A stretch of 64,000 bases of DNA from Simmondsia chinensis (Eukaryota; Streptophyta; Magnoliopsida; Caryophyllales; Simmondsiaceae), in NCBI GenBank assembly GCA_018398585.1, contig JAGTTD010000007.1, forward strand, positions 13,756,320-13,820,319, written 5' to 3'. The position numbers and the translations under genes are program-made. Positions within the stretch are counted from its first letter, which is position 1. Every line of letters starts with the position of its first letter. Below, piece after piece: positions 34,750-45,931 of the stretch. The notes beneath the pieces were generated by a model. The model ran no database searches and had not been told where the DNA came from. It saw nothing but the letters and a program-made list of their open reading frames with translations.

Positions 34750-37700
34750 TTATTCGACATTGTTGAGATGAATGAAAGTTTTCTGAGGCTTGAGCTCTCC
34801 ATCAATGTAAGGTTTCAGTCTTTGCCCATTGACCTTAAAAGTACCCATTTTCTCATCCTGAATCTCAACCGTGCCATACGGAAAACACGAGTTACAATAA
34901 AGGGTCTTGACCATCAAGAGCATAGCTTTCCTGAGAAAAGTCGTAAGCAGGAGTTAAACAGTAAAACTTTTTGTCCCACTGCGAACTCTTTGTTCAGAAT
35001 GTGCTTGTCATGCCATCTTTTGTTCGGTCTTTGTAAATTCGAATTTTCATAAGCCTCATTTCTGAACTCATCTATCTCGTTGATTTGTAGCAACTTCTTT
35101 TCGTCTGCAACTGCTAAATTGACATTTAAGGTTTTTATGGCCCAGTATGCTTTGTGTTCCAATTCTACTGGTAAATGACATGCTTTGCCATAAACCAGTC
35201 AATATGGAGACATTCCAATAGGTGTTTTGAATGCTGTTCTATATGCCCAAAGTGCGTCATCTAATTTTTTTCAACCAATCCTTTCTAGAGGCACTAACTG
35301 TTTTTTCAAGAATAACTTTCAATTTTCGGTTTGAAATTTCCACTTGTCCACTTGTTTGAGGACGGTATGGAGCACCCACATAATGCGTAACTCCATACTT
35401 ACTCAATAAAGCTTTAAGTTGGCGGTCACAAAAATGTTTTCCACCATCACTTATAATTGCTCTAGGAATTCTAAACCGAGAAAAGATGTTTTTTTTGACA
35501 AAGTTTACTACAACTCTAGCATCATTAGTCGGAAAAGCAGCTGCTTTGACCCATTTTGACACATAATCTACAGCAACCAAAATAAATTTGTTAGAAAATG
35601 ATGAGGGGAAAGGACCCATGAAATCAATGCCCCAAACGTCAAATAATTCAACAACCAAAATGTTATTTAGGGGTATTTCATTTTTCTTAGGGATGTTACC
35701 TGTCCTTTGACATCTATCATATTTACTAATAAATTTAAAAGCACCTTTAAAGAGTGCAGGCCAATAAAACCCAGATTGTAAAACCTTAGCTGCAGTTTTT
35801 GTCCCACCATGATAGCCACCAGTTTCTAGAGAGTGAAAGTGGCACAGAATGTTCTCCATTTCCTCCTCAGGTGCACATCTTCTAATAATCTGGTCTGCAC
35901 AATGCTTATACAAGAATGGTTCTTCCCAGAAATAATGCTTTAAGTTAGCAAAGAACTTCTTCTTTTGTTGATAAGTCATGTCCTTGGGTAGTTCCTGTGC
36001 AACCAGATAGTTAACAATGTCAGCGTACCATGGACAATTAGGATTCTTGCTTACCACCATAAGATCTTCATCCGGGAATTTTTCGTTGATAAAGGGACCT
36101 TCGTCCTCTCGTTCGAGACGTGACAGATTATCTGCCACAACATTTTCTATTCTCTTTTTATCCCAGATTTCTAAATCAAATTTCTGAAGCAAGAGAATCC
36201 ATCTAATTAGTCTCGGTTTTACATCCTGTTTTGCAAAAAGGTATTTCAGAGCAGAATGGTTAGTGTAAACAATTACCTTTGAATTGAGTAGGTAGGAATG
36301 AAATTTATCAAATGCAAATACTACAACTAGTAATTCATTCTCGGAAGTAGCATAGTTAACCTGTGCATTTGTCAAAGTTTTACTAACATAGCAAATTACA
36401 TGAGAATTTTTGTTCCTTCTTTGTCCTAGCACAGCCCCTACAGCATAATCACTAGCGTCGCACATAAGTTCGAAGTGTAAAGTCTAGTCAGGTGCTACAA
36501 TTATTGGTGCTGACGCTAGTTTTTTCTTCAAGGTTTCAAAGGCATGCATGCCGTCATTATCAAAGTTAAAAGGGGCATCTTTCATCAATAAATTGCAAAG
36601 AGGCTTAGCGATCTTAGAGAAGTTCTTAATGAACCTTCTGTAGAAACCTACATGTCCTAAGAAACTCCGAATACCCTTGACATTGGTAGAGGGTGGTAAT
36701 CGTTCTATCACTTCAATGTTTGCTCTATCAACCTCAATTCCTCTTTTTGAAATCATATGCCCCAACACTATTCCTTCCTGTACCATAAAATGACATTTCT
36801 CCTAATTCAAGACAAGATTAACGTCAGTGCGTCTTTGCAAAACCATAGAGAGGTTAGCTAAACAATCATCAAACGAGTTTCCAAAGACTAAAAAATCATC
36901 CACAAACACCTCTATGAAATTTTCCACCATATCACTAAAGATTGCCATCTTACATCTTTGAAAAGTCACAGGGGCATTGCATAACCCAAAAGGCATTCTC
37001 CTATAGGCAAAGGTACCATAAGGACAAGTGAAAGTGGTCTTTTCTTGATCTTCCGGGGCTATGGCAATTTGATTATACCTTGAATATCCATCTAGAAAAC
37101 AGTAATACGACTGACCCGCCAGTTTTTCTAACATTTGATCAATGAATGGTAAGAGGAAGTGGTCCTTTCGGGTGGCATCATTGAGTTTCCGATAATCTAT
37201 GCAAACCCTCCACCCGGTGACAGTCCCAGTAGGGATGAGCTCATTGTTCTCATTTTCTACCACAGTTACACCCCCCCCCCCCCCCCCCGGACCCCGCCCT
37301 TTTCGGAACTACTTGCATAGGGCTAACCCATGGCCTATCATATATGAGAAAGATGATCTCGGCATCTAATAATTTGACAACTTCTTTTCTTACTACCTCT
37401 TTCATGGCAGGGTTTAACCGCCGCTGAGGTTGCACAAAGGGTTTGAAGCTATCCTTCATGAGGATTTTGTGCATGCATATGGAAGGGCTAATTCCCTTGA
37501 TATCCAAAAAGGTCCATCCGATTGCTGTTCTATGCTCTCTAAGAACCCTCAGCAACATTTCCTGTTCAATATTACTTAATGAGGCATTAATAATAACAGG
37601 ATAAGTGTTAGAATTACCAAGATAGGCATATTTGAGATGCGGTGGTAATGGCTTGAGCTCTACGTTTGGTGGTTCTTCTTCTTCCGTTCTCTGCTGAATT

Positions 37701-38547
37701 TCAATTGCTCGAATGTCTTCCACTCTTTTTCCGCAGTGTGAATCGAAAGGTTCGCAACTTTCCAGGTATTAGGCACATCCTTTATTAACTCGTCTTTCGT
37801 ATCTATGATCCCTAACTTTTTTAGACACGCTTCAAGGGGTAACTTGGGGAATGTGTCCCTGAATGTCTCAGTGACCAACTCATCTACAATATCAATCTCA
37901 AAACAAGAATCCATGTTAGAGGGAAATTGAATGGCATTAAAGACGTTGAAGGTTACCTGTTCATCTTGTACCCTTAGGATCAGCTTTCCTTGTTGGATGT
38001 CTATCAGGGTTCTTCCTGTAGCAAGGAAGGGTCGGCCTAGAATAAGAGGTATCTAACGATCCACTTCCATATCAAGCACTATGAAGTCGGTCGGGAAGAT
38101 GAATTTATCAACTTTTACAAGGACGTCTTCAATTACACCTCTAGGATACTTGATTGATCTGTCCACAAGTTGGAGAGATACAGTGGTAGGCTTCACTTCT
38201 CCTAACCCAAGCTTCTTGAAAACAGAGAGAGGCATTAAATTTATACTTGCACCTAAATCACACAAAACCTTATCAAAACTAATGGAGCCAATTGTGCAAG
38301 GTATCGTGAAACTCCCTAGATCTTTTAGCTTGGGAGGCAACTTCTTTTGCAGTATGGCACTGCATTCTTTAGTAAGTGCTACCGTTTCGAACTCTCCCAA
38401 CTTCCTTTTGTTAGACAGGATTTCTTTCATAAATTTGGCATATTTGGGCACCTGTTCTAACATGTCAGCAAAAGAGACATTAATGTGTAGTTTTTTGAAA
38501 ATTTTCAAAAATTTTGCAAATTGTTCGTCCGCTTTTGTCTTTTTCAA
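34750..38547 (-). pseudogene. Athila pol (protease, RT, RNase H, integrase)
   Basis: Protease: LCDLGASINLMPLSVFKKLG (about 38260), where the usual DxG triad is DLG. RT: 36802-37723 with WRVCIDYRKLNDATRKDHF, MPFGLCNAPVTFQ and the catalytic VFVDDFLVFG (36895-36906); the segment before it is shifted by a C18 tract (37271-37288). 36484-36786 holds the RT thumb, stop before RNase H. RNase H and integrase share one 402-codon frame (35257-36465): [14 protein letters not shown]; then [18 protein letters not shown] and GQVEISNR, giving an intact D,D,E core. The zinc finger reads KYDRCQ, losing one Cys. The C-terminus continues after a frameshift to 34750. Confidence 0.9.
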
Positions 38548-38806
38548 ACGTTGAGGAAAGGGGACTTTTGGTTTGTAGGGTTGAGGTTCATCCCTTTTGG
38601 TTCATTTTCTTCTGGGACTTTTGTCCCTTCCTCATTTTCTAATTCCTGATTTGTATTAGTGGACATGTCAATTATGGGTTGTTCAATTGGCATGGTTTGG
38701 TCTACCTGAGTTGGTTCTTTCAAAATTTTTCCACTTCGTAATTCTATTACTTTTACTTGCTCTCATGGGTTAATGACATGTTACTAGGTAAAGAACATGG
38801 AGATCT

Positions 38807-39972
38807 TTAAGAAAGGTGGCTTGAAATTTGCCCAATTTGGGTCTCAAGGTTTCTAATTGTCGCTTCCGGATTGCGAATCAAGGTTTCTTGATTTCGAAGA
38901 GTTGCTTTAGTGTTTTGCATGAAACTTCTAGTATCTTGAATAAACTTACTAAACAATTCCTCGAGATCAGTCTTTCTTTCAGGGGGTTGAAAAGGTTGTT
39001 TTTGTATCCCTTGATTATTCCACGAAAAATTTGGATGGTTTCTCCACCTGGGATTATATGTGTTGGAATAGGGATTATTTTTTTGAAAATTTGAAACAAA
39101 ATTGGCTTGTTCATGGGTTGATGGGGAGAAAGGATTTCCTATTTGGCATTCTATGCCAGGATGATTCCCTTCACAAAATTCACACGTTAGTACAGGAGAA
39201 TTTAGGGCATTCACGTTCATGTTCATCTATTTTTGAAGCATTGAAACCTAGACAATTAACTTTGTTATTGCATCCAGCTCGTATATTCCTACAGGTTTCT
39301 TTTGTTCAGTTTCCCCATAGTTATTGCTAGACATTACTTCTAGCAGTTCATACGCTTCATCTAGAGTTTTGTGATTTAGGGATCCTCTCGCAGCCGCGTC
39401 TACCATCGTTTGAGTATTAGGTGCCAACCCATTGTAAAAAGTTTGGACTTGCATCCAAACTGGCAAACCATGATGTGGGCACCTTCTCAAAAGTTCTTTG
39501 TAACGTTCCCACGCCTCATACAAAGATTCTGTATCGTATTGCACAAATGAGGTAATGTCATTCCTCATCTTAGCTGTTTTGGCTGGTAGAAAATATTTAG
39601 CAATAAATTTTTGAGCCAAATCATCCTAAGTGGTGATAGTTCCTGGTGGTAGTGACATTAACCACGCTTTAGCTTTGTCACTTAGTGAGAAAGGAAACAG
39701 CCTTAAGCGAATGGCATCGTCACTGATGCTATTATGCTTAAATGTATCGCATCCAAGAAGTTAGCAATATGCAGGTTTGGGTCCACACTATGTAGACAGC
39801 CAAATTGGACAGTTTGTTGAATTATTTGTATCATCGCGGATTTAATTTCGATATTGTTTGCTTGCATTGGTGGACGTCGAATGCTGGAAGGGCACCCCCC
39901 CCCCCCCCCAACAGTAGGTACAGCGTAATCTTTTAAGGTCCTTTCATCCTCATTTCCAGCATTATTAGCCAT
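38807..39972 (-). pseudogene. Athila gag
   Basis: Starts MANNAGNEDERTLKDYAVPT at 39972, then a Gly run from a C15 tract (39895-39909). After a frame break the retro-gag core is clear: KFIAKYFLPAKTAKMRNDIT, ESLYEAWERYKELLRRCPHH and FYNGLAPNTQTMVDAAARGS (39248-39619). A further piece carries CEFCEGNHPGIECQ (about 39170), a CX2CX4HX4C zinc knuckle, and basic Asn-rich repeats RNPEATIRNLETQIG (38807-39226). Gag coats the RNA in virus-like particles. Two breaks divide the three frames. Confidence 0.88.
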
Positions 39973-40444
39973 GGTTTCAGCTCTTTTGTTTTCCTGATTA
40001 GTGGAAGAGTTTTTTTGCTTTCAGGGTCAAAAGGAGCTATTTCTTTTTCAATTAAATTTTGCATACAAAGTGAAAATAAGCAACTAGAAAGTTAAAGGTA
40101 AGGATAACAATAAAAAAAAAAAAAGTTACAAAAGTATAACACAAAAAATTTTAACAAAACACAAATTTTAAAGAAAAAGAGAAGGGTAGTAACCCTAATG
40201 ATTTTGAAAACCTAAAATTATCAAATCTAACTTTTAAAAACCTAACAAAGTGAACTTAATAGCACAATAAAGATAAAAATCAAGATAAAATATAAGAAAA
40301 ATAACAAAATAACACAAAACTAAAAGGAATTTATTTTTACAAATGAATCAAATGAAAATTTTCTTAAATAAAATTTATAAATTATTAACAATTTCAAACT
40401 AGCACCGAAACTAGTTGGTATTGATATCACTCAAATAGAGACAA

Positions 40445-40462
40445 TCCCCGGCAATGGCGCCA
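40445..40462 (-). other. Primer binding site, Asp-tRNA type
   Basis: Minus strand TGGCGCCATTGCCGGGGA, the characteristic Athila primer site, six bases from the LTR. Confidence 0.9.
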
Positions 40463-40468
40463 AAAACT

Positions 40469-41885
40469 TGATGCAGACTTTGCGTATGCGTTAGCAAGTG
40501 CACTAGTCGTACCAAGTAATATAGAAGTGAGTAGAGTATTGTTCCCACAAGGATTGTATTAAGTGAATACCAAAATTAGTAGCTTCAATATTATTTGAAA
40601 AACCGAAAAATTGAGATATTGATATGAAATAAAATAAATTAAAAAGAAATAAAATATTTTAACTGATTTTATAAAGTTTTTATGCTTTAATAATATCCAA
40701 GGCATTCGATTTCACCTAGTTGCAACAATACACCTTTCTATTCTCGTTATTCAAGTTGTTATTACGTATTGATGGTTGAAAATCCTAATTTACTAAATAT
40801 TCTCTCTCGAGCAACATTTAGCATGCTCTTTTACATATTAACCCATCATTCTCGTGCATGAACTTAAATAAGAAAGGAGTTTTTAAGGCTCTATGATTTT
40901 CTCTTAAAAACCACACAAATCGCGTTAATCTCTCTCGAGCATTTGCTGTTGCTTATCACCTTAGCACTCATCATAAATCTCCTCTCGAACTCATTATGAA
41001 TCATAATAAGCCTTAAATGGTGATCAAGTATTTAAAACTCATGAAAAATAATGATAAACACTTCAACAACGCAATGACAAAACAATGAATACGTTGAATT
41101 AGAAATAAGCGTATATTACTACTTAAGCTACATCGTAGCCTTGGAATAACAAAACTAGTTCATGATAAACTTAACATAAAGCAATACGAACACAAAATTC
41201 ATGAACTTGGAAGAAGAAAAGGCTAAAAAGGACTTAAAAATACAAAATTACAAACCAAACTTTCTTCCTTCTTCTTCTTCTTCTTCCTTCACCCGGTTTT
41301 CTACTTCTTTTTCCTACACTTTGTATGAGTTTTTGTTTGAATGAAGGATGATTAAACACACCCCACACACCCCCTATTTATTGTGTTTGAGCTAGGATAA
41401 AAAAAATTGGAAAAAATCATCAAAAATGCTTCTTATTTGATGGAAGTTGCGACAGCTGCTACTTGCTTGTTTCTTCAATATTTTATGCACTTTTCCTGCT
41501 CAATCACCGCCCAAACCTGCAAAAAAAGTAGGGATATGTTAAATTTTGTTTATACACTGAATTTAGGCAAAAAGCATTGTGTTTTTCCAGCCCAAATGCA
41601 AGTTGTAGCTGAAAAGTTGACATTTTATGTACAATTCTGCATTTAGGCGTGAGAATGAATTATTTTTGTTAATTTTTTGTATTTATTTGATGTATCTTGC
41701 TTTTACTTGTTAATGTTAATGATAAAACCTAGCAAGATTTAATATAAAATTGGTGTTTTTACAAGAAAATAGAAAAATAGTTCTAAACGATCAAAACCAG
41801 GCAAAATTGATAGAAGTTTGATGCAAAAATGGTTAAAATTATATTAAAATGATATAAATAATTATATACTAAATTAGACTTATCA
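40469..41885 (-). repeat. 5' LTR of Athila element
   Basis: 1417 bp with the same ends as 31706-33127. By eye the copies differ by several percent plus short indels, so the insertion is older than the 57110 element. Confidence 0.92.
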
Positions 41886-41890
41886 CTCCG

Positions 41891-42429
41891 ATTCCTCTAA
41901 GCATTCTTACACAAATTACAACTGTTGTATTCCAACAAATAATGTGGTAAAATGCCCTATTAAGATCCCTTATGGGTTAAACACCTTGTTAAGGTGAAAG
42001 ATGATCGAAGCACCCTACTATGATCTTCACTGGGCTAAACATCCTGTTAAGGTTCATGATGGGCTACATGCCTAGTTACGAGCTGTAATGACTTAAACAC
42101 CCTATTAAGTGTCAAATACATCGTTACACATCTTGTTTAGGTCAATACCCTTTACTAACTTTGGCCAAAGATCAAAATACACATAAATGATAACTACGAA
42201 GTGCTTATAAAAAAATGTTGAGTACCTCCATTTCTCAGGAAAATGTTGTACAATAACAAGTTATGACCCGAGAATGTACTCCATGGCTGAACTTGGAATG
42301 GTCGAAGTTCACCAATGGAGCAGGGGAACTATATGTTTATAATATAGGGGGTAGATTACTAGGCAAATAATTTATACTGGTTATAATTGTATAAATCGAC
42401 TAGTCATTAAAGGATTGAAGGTTATGCTT
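41891..42429. repeat. Non-coding spacer with short dispersed repeats
   Basis: Continuation of the pre-insertion DNA right of the Athila element. ACACCxTxTTAAG occurs at least four times between 41950 and 42150 (for example CACCTTGTTAAGG, CATCCTGTTAAGG, CACCCTATTAAG), a diverged repeat of roughly 40-80-bp spacing. Possibly upstream LTR sequence of the Tat family. No gene. Confidence 0.45.
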
Positions 42430-43290
42430 ATTTTGAGTTACACGCCTGGTACTTACATGTCTGCTACTTACATGCCCAGTACTTACCCACCTAGTACTCA
42501 CTCGTCCGGTGCCTACATGTCCGGTATCTACACGCCTGGTATCCATAGGCCCTATACTATACATATAACAAGCAGATAATTACTATATAAAATTGACTAG
42601 TAATAAACTAGACCTAAATCTAAAAACTCAACCTCAAAAGTACCCAATAGACAAGTTAATTTAGGAGATGCCATTTGTCACTAGGTAACACATGGCATCC
42701 CCTCTTTTCCCTTCGCAAAATGAAGCATGTAAATGAAAGGTGAGAAGAAGAGAAGATGAGGATTCATTTTCATCTTCATAAGAAAACAAGGGGGTAATAT
42801 GTTGGGACAGGAGTCACGTCTCGTTTTCTAAGGTTAATTCCGCACCTCCTCTCCGGAGCAGTAATCGTTCAAGCTTCCTGCTTTTCTCGAGCTATATATT
42901 TTATGCTTATTTTACCTACTAAATAGGGCTCAAGCTAGCCTATTTATTTGAGATTAGCTCCCTTATTGAATCTTTTTAGGGGCTTCAACCAAGTATTAAG
43001 ACATATTTATTTAATCAGATTAATTTGTTGACACCTCACTATTATGTTTATTTACTATACGCCTTCATTATTATTTGCTATTGATACTAACATGAGCGTT
43101 GTAGGAGTCCCCTGTAGGTTACTCCACGGGCCCTTCTAACTACTTGTTCAATCTTGCAAGAAATATGAAATTGGGCATGTAACTAGAGCTTAAATTTAGC
43201 TCATCCTAACGAATCCCACCTCAAATAGAACTCCAGTATGATGAATAAGCACACAAATCATAAACATCGTAAACACTTATTGCCTCGATA
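42430..43290 (+). repeat. Tat-type LTR (copy B)
   Basis: Homologous to 8358-9183 along its length: 15-bp ACTTACATGCCxGGT repeats (42430-42560), AACAAGCAGATAATTACTAT, the hairpin (42664-42702), GGGCTTCAACCAAGTATT, TGTAGGTTACTCCACGGGCC and CTTGCAAGAAATATGAA. No primer site follows; instead another partial LTR begins at about 43300. Roughly 80% identical to copy A by eye. Confidence 0.65.
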
Positions 43291-43299
43291 TTATGAATA

Positions 43300-43448
43300 A
43301 AATAAGCAGGTAATTAACATATAAAAATTAGATAATAATAAACTAGACTTAAATTAGAAAATCTTACCCGAAAATACCAAATAAGCCAGCTACGCCACGT
43401 GTCACGTAGTCGCACATTGCACAAAGAGAGAAGTCCACCCCATTTTAT
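43300..43448 (+). repeat. Tat-type LTR (copy C), left piece
   Basis: Begins AATAAAATAAGCAGGTAATT and continues TAATAAACTAGACTTAAATT and CCACGTGTCACGTAG, matching copy B from about 42570 onward. It is cut by the chromovirus-like insertion at 43449. The right piece resumes at 51257. Confidence 0.6.
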
Positions 43449-43778
43449 GTTATGATCGTGACTAATTGATTGTTGAAATTGTAATGTTGAGTTCTGTTGA
43501 AAGGCAAGAAGAAAGGCGGGAAAGTCAATTAGTAATTAAGTCGGTATTTTAGTCCAATTTGGCGGCTATTGTTGAGTTGGTTACAATGTATTTCTCTTAA
43601 GCTAGGATTAGTATAAATAGATCAATCTCTTGTATGGATCATTTCTCATGAATGAAAATATCTTTGATTCTCTCTCATCTCTAGTTTCTCTCTAATCTCT
43701 CATCCCCTATGTCTTCTCTTCTCATCTTACTCTCTCCTTCCCTAGGTTATGAATCAAGTTTTATCTTGATTCATGACA
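43449..43778 (+). repeat. 5' LTR of chromovirus-like element
   Basis: 330 bp, TGTTATGATC...CATGACA. TATA-like TATAAATAGATCAATC near 43611. Its last 30 bases hold the palindrome ATGAATCAAG / CTTGATTCAT (about 43749-43774). Confidence 0.9.
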
Positions 43779-44158
43779 ATTGATATCAGAGCCATAAGAT
43801 TGGCACCAATTGTTGAGTTTCATTGCGGTGTTCATTGCAAGAAGCTGAAATTCAGCTCCATCAGCAGCACCTCAGTGTGAGGTTCAGCTGGATTCACAGT
43901 TTCAACTACATTGTTGATGAATTTGATTAATAGTAGATATGGTTGGAACTAAAAGAATTCAGTTGCAAGATCACTACAGGATCCATTCAAGCTTCAGGAA
44001 ACTTGAATCGGACCTAATTGATCCTCTGCTTCAAGATACATAACATTGATCCTTGAATTAGGATCTCAATCCAGCTGAGTGCAAGAACTTCTCATATTTC
44101 CCTTACTTTTGTTCAGAACTATTTCAAATTCTAGTGCGCATCCTACATGTATTCTAAG

Positions 44159-45346
44159 ATGGTGAACACTCGATCTGGAGCAGCTACTTCAAACAATGCC
44201 TCTCCAACCATAGCTACCTATGCTGTCGTGGTGACAGGAACTGAGAACAAGACAGAACTTAGAGATAGACATGATGAACAGTATGATCGGCTAAGTCAAC
44301 AGATGGAGAACATGATGTTATTGCTCCAGCAAAATTAGTCGAACATCAATCAAAAGTTTGAATGGCAGTCACAACAAATTGGAGGAATTGAAGAACACAT
44401 TGGGGAAATTGAGGAGCGAATGCAAAAGCAACAGCAATTGCCGAATACAGGATTGCTGCTGCCTACTAGTCAGCTTGGGGGAATTCGCAATGTGGCACCT
44501 CCCTCAGTTGTTTTACCATGTCTTGTGAGCAATGGAGAGAATTCAGCTAATTTTAGGGGTCATGGCAATAGACAACCTTGAATTGAGCTTTAAACATTCG
44601 ATGGAACACTACCTCAATCTTGGATCAGGAAATGTGAGAGGTATTTTCGATTCTACAACATTCTTGAATTGGAGAGGGTAGAAATTGCCGCTGTATACTT
44701 GAAGGGTGAAATGGAGTCTTGGTATTATAGCCTCATACAAGTTAAACCTCTGATTACTTGGCCTGAATTCGAAGAGGAGTTGTGTGTGCGATATGGAGAT
44801 GAGGACATCAGTGATGTTGTTAACAATTTTAACATGCTAGTGCAGACTTCCTCTGTGAAGGAGTACATGTCAAGTTTCGAAGACCTCAGAGCAAGGGTGC
44901 TGGCAGCCTATCCAGATACACCTGAGGAGTATTACATTTCCAGTTTCATCAGTGGCTAGAAGGCCAAAGTAAAACACTTGGTTAAGGCGATCGAACCTAC
45001 TTCCTTGTTACAAGCTTATACAAAGGCAAGAAAAGTTGAGAAGACTGTTTTTGTCCCAAGTGAAGTTCTAAGGGCCAAAACATTTCAATCTGGTGGCCCT
45101 TCAACTAGACCAGTTGCAGCTGGTAGTAAGCCAATGAGTAATGAAGAAAAGAGGTTTCAGAGGCTCTGTTTCAAATGCAGCCAAAGGTATTTCTTTGCCC
45201 ATAAGTGTGATCCAAAGTATTTGATGTCTGCCTCAAGGTGTGATGCTGAGCAAGAAGAGTGTGAAGAAGCAGTGTTGGGAGATGATGAATTATAGTACAG
45301 TGATGCAGCTAATGAGCTAGAAGATGATGACATAGATATTTCTATG
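44159..45346 (+). pseudogene. Chromovirus-like gag
   Basis: Opens MVNTRSGAATSN at 44159. One reading frame runs to the protease with stop codons at about 44336, 44580-44592, 44957 and 45293. Gag core: TFDGTLPQSWIRKCERYF (about 44592-44650), EMESWYYSL, and TWPEFEEELCVRYG. Zinc knuckle LCFKCSQRYFFAHKC (about 45165-45210) keeps all Cys/His but lost the usual Gly. Stops mostly look like CAA/CAG/CGA or TGG to stop changes, the kind produced by C-to-T decay of methylated DNA. Confidence 0.85.
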
Positions 45347-45352
45347 TAAGCC

Positions 45353-45931
45353 TTGACAAGAAATGGCTCTCATAATACAATCAGAATTAAGGAAGAATCT
45401 CAAAGCAAGGCTTTCTTGATCTTAATTAACAGTGGAAGCACACACAGCTTCATTGACCCGAAGATTGTAAGAATTGTCGGGCATGAGATGATCAAAACTA
45501 CACCCTTAGTAGTGACGGTGGCTGATGGGAATGCTATATTGACCCATACCAAATGTAGAAATTTCTTGTGGATGATGCAAGGTCAAGAATATGAGTTTGA
45601 TTCCAGAGTATTGAGATTAGAAGGGTGTGATATGGTCTTGGGAGTTGATTGGATGAAGACCATAAGTCCATTACTTTTTTATTATACTCTATTGACTATC
45701 TCCTTTGAAAGAGGTGGACAATCTGTGAAGTTAGAAGGCATTAAAGAGCAGGGACAATTGCAAGTGATAAGTGGGAAGCAATTGCAAGGAGTGTTTAAAA
45801 AGAAAGACCACCAATGGGTGGGGCAACTTCTCTCCATCAGTGCCTGCAGCAAGGAGTCAGAGGTGAATGCTGATCCAGCTGTTAATTCTCTTCTACTATA
45901 GTACCAAGACTTGTTTGAGCAACCTATTGTA
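45353..45931 (+). pseudogene. Chromovirus-like protease
   Basis: Same frame as gag. The active site reads LINSGSTHSFID: the catalytic Asp of the family's DSGSTHSF is Asn (AAC, 45428-45430), a G-to-A change. The second conserved segment LEGCDMVLGVDWMKT (about 45625-45660) is intact. The frame ends at YQDLFEQPI, where the 45932 insertion lies; it resumes at 48173. Confidence 0.85.

Larger units (their letters stand above)
31706..41885 (-). mobile_element. Athila-type Ty3-gypsy retrotransposon, 10.2 kb
   Basis: Complete in outline on the minus strand: LTRs 31706-33127 and 40469-41885, Asp-type primer site (40445-40462), gag (38807-39972), pol (34750-38550) and polypurine tract (TTTGGGGGTATTT, complement of about 33128-33142). 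Flanking 5-mers CTCAG and CTCCG differ at one base, so the target duplication is plausible but aged. There is no env-like frame between pol and the 3' LTR (33146-34749), though Athila elements often carry one. Three or more stops or frameshifts break pol. Confidence 0.92.

Noticed and set aside
34750..36465. A host gene with integrase-like fold
   Set aside because: It is continuous with Athila RT and RNase H and bounded by Athila LTRs.
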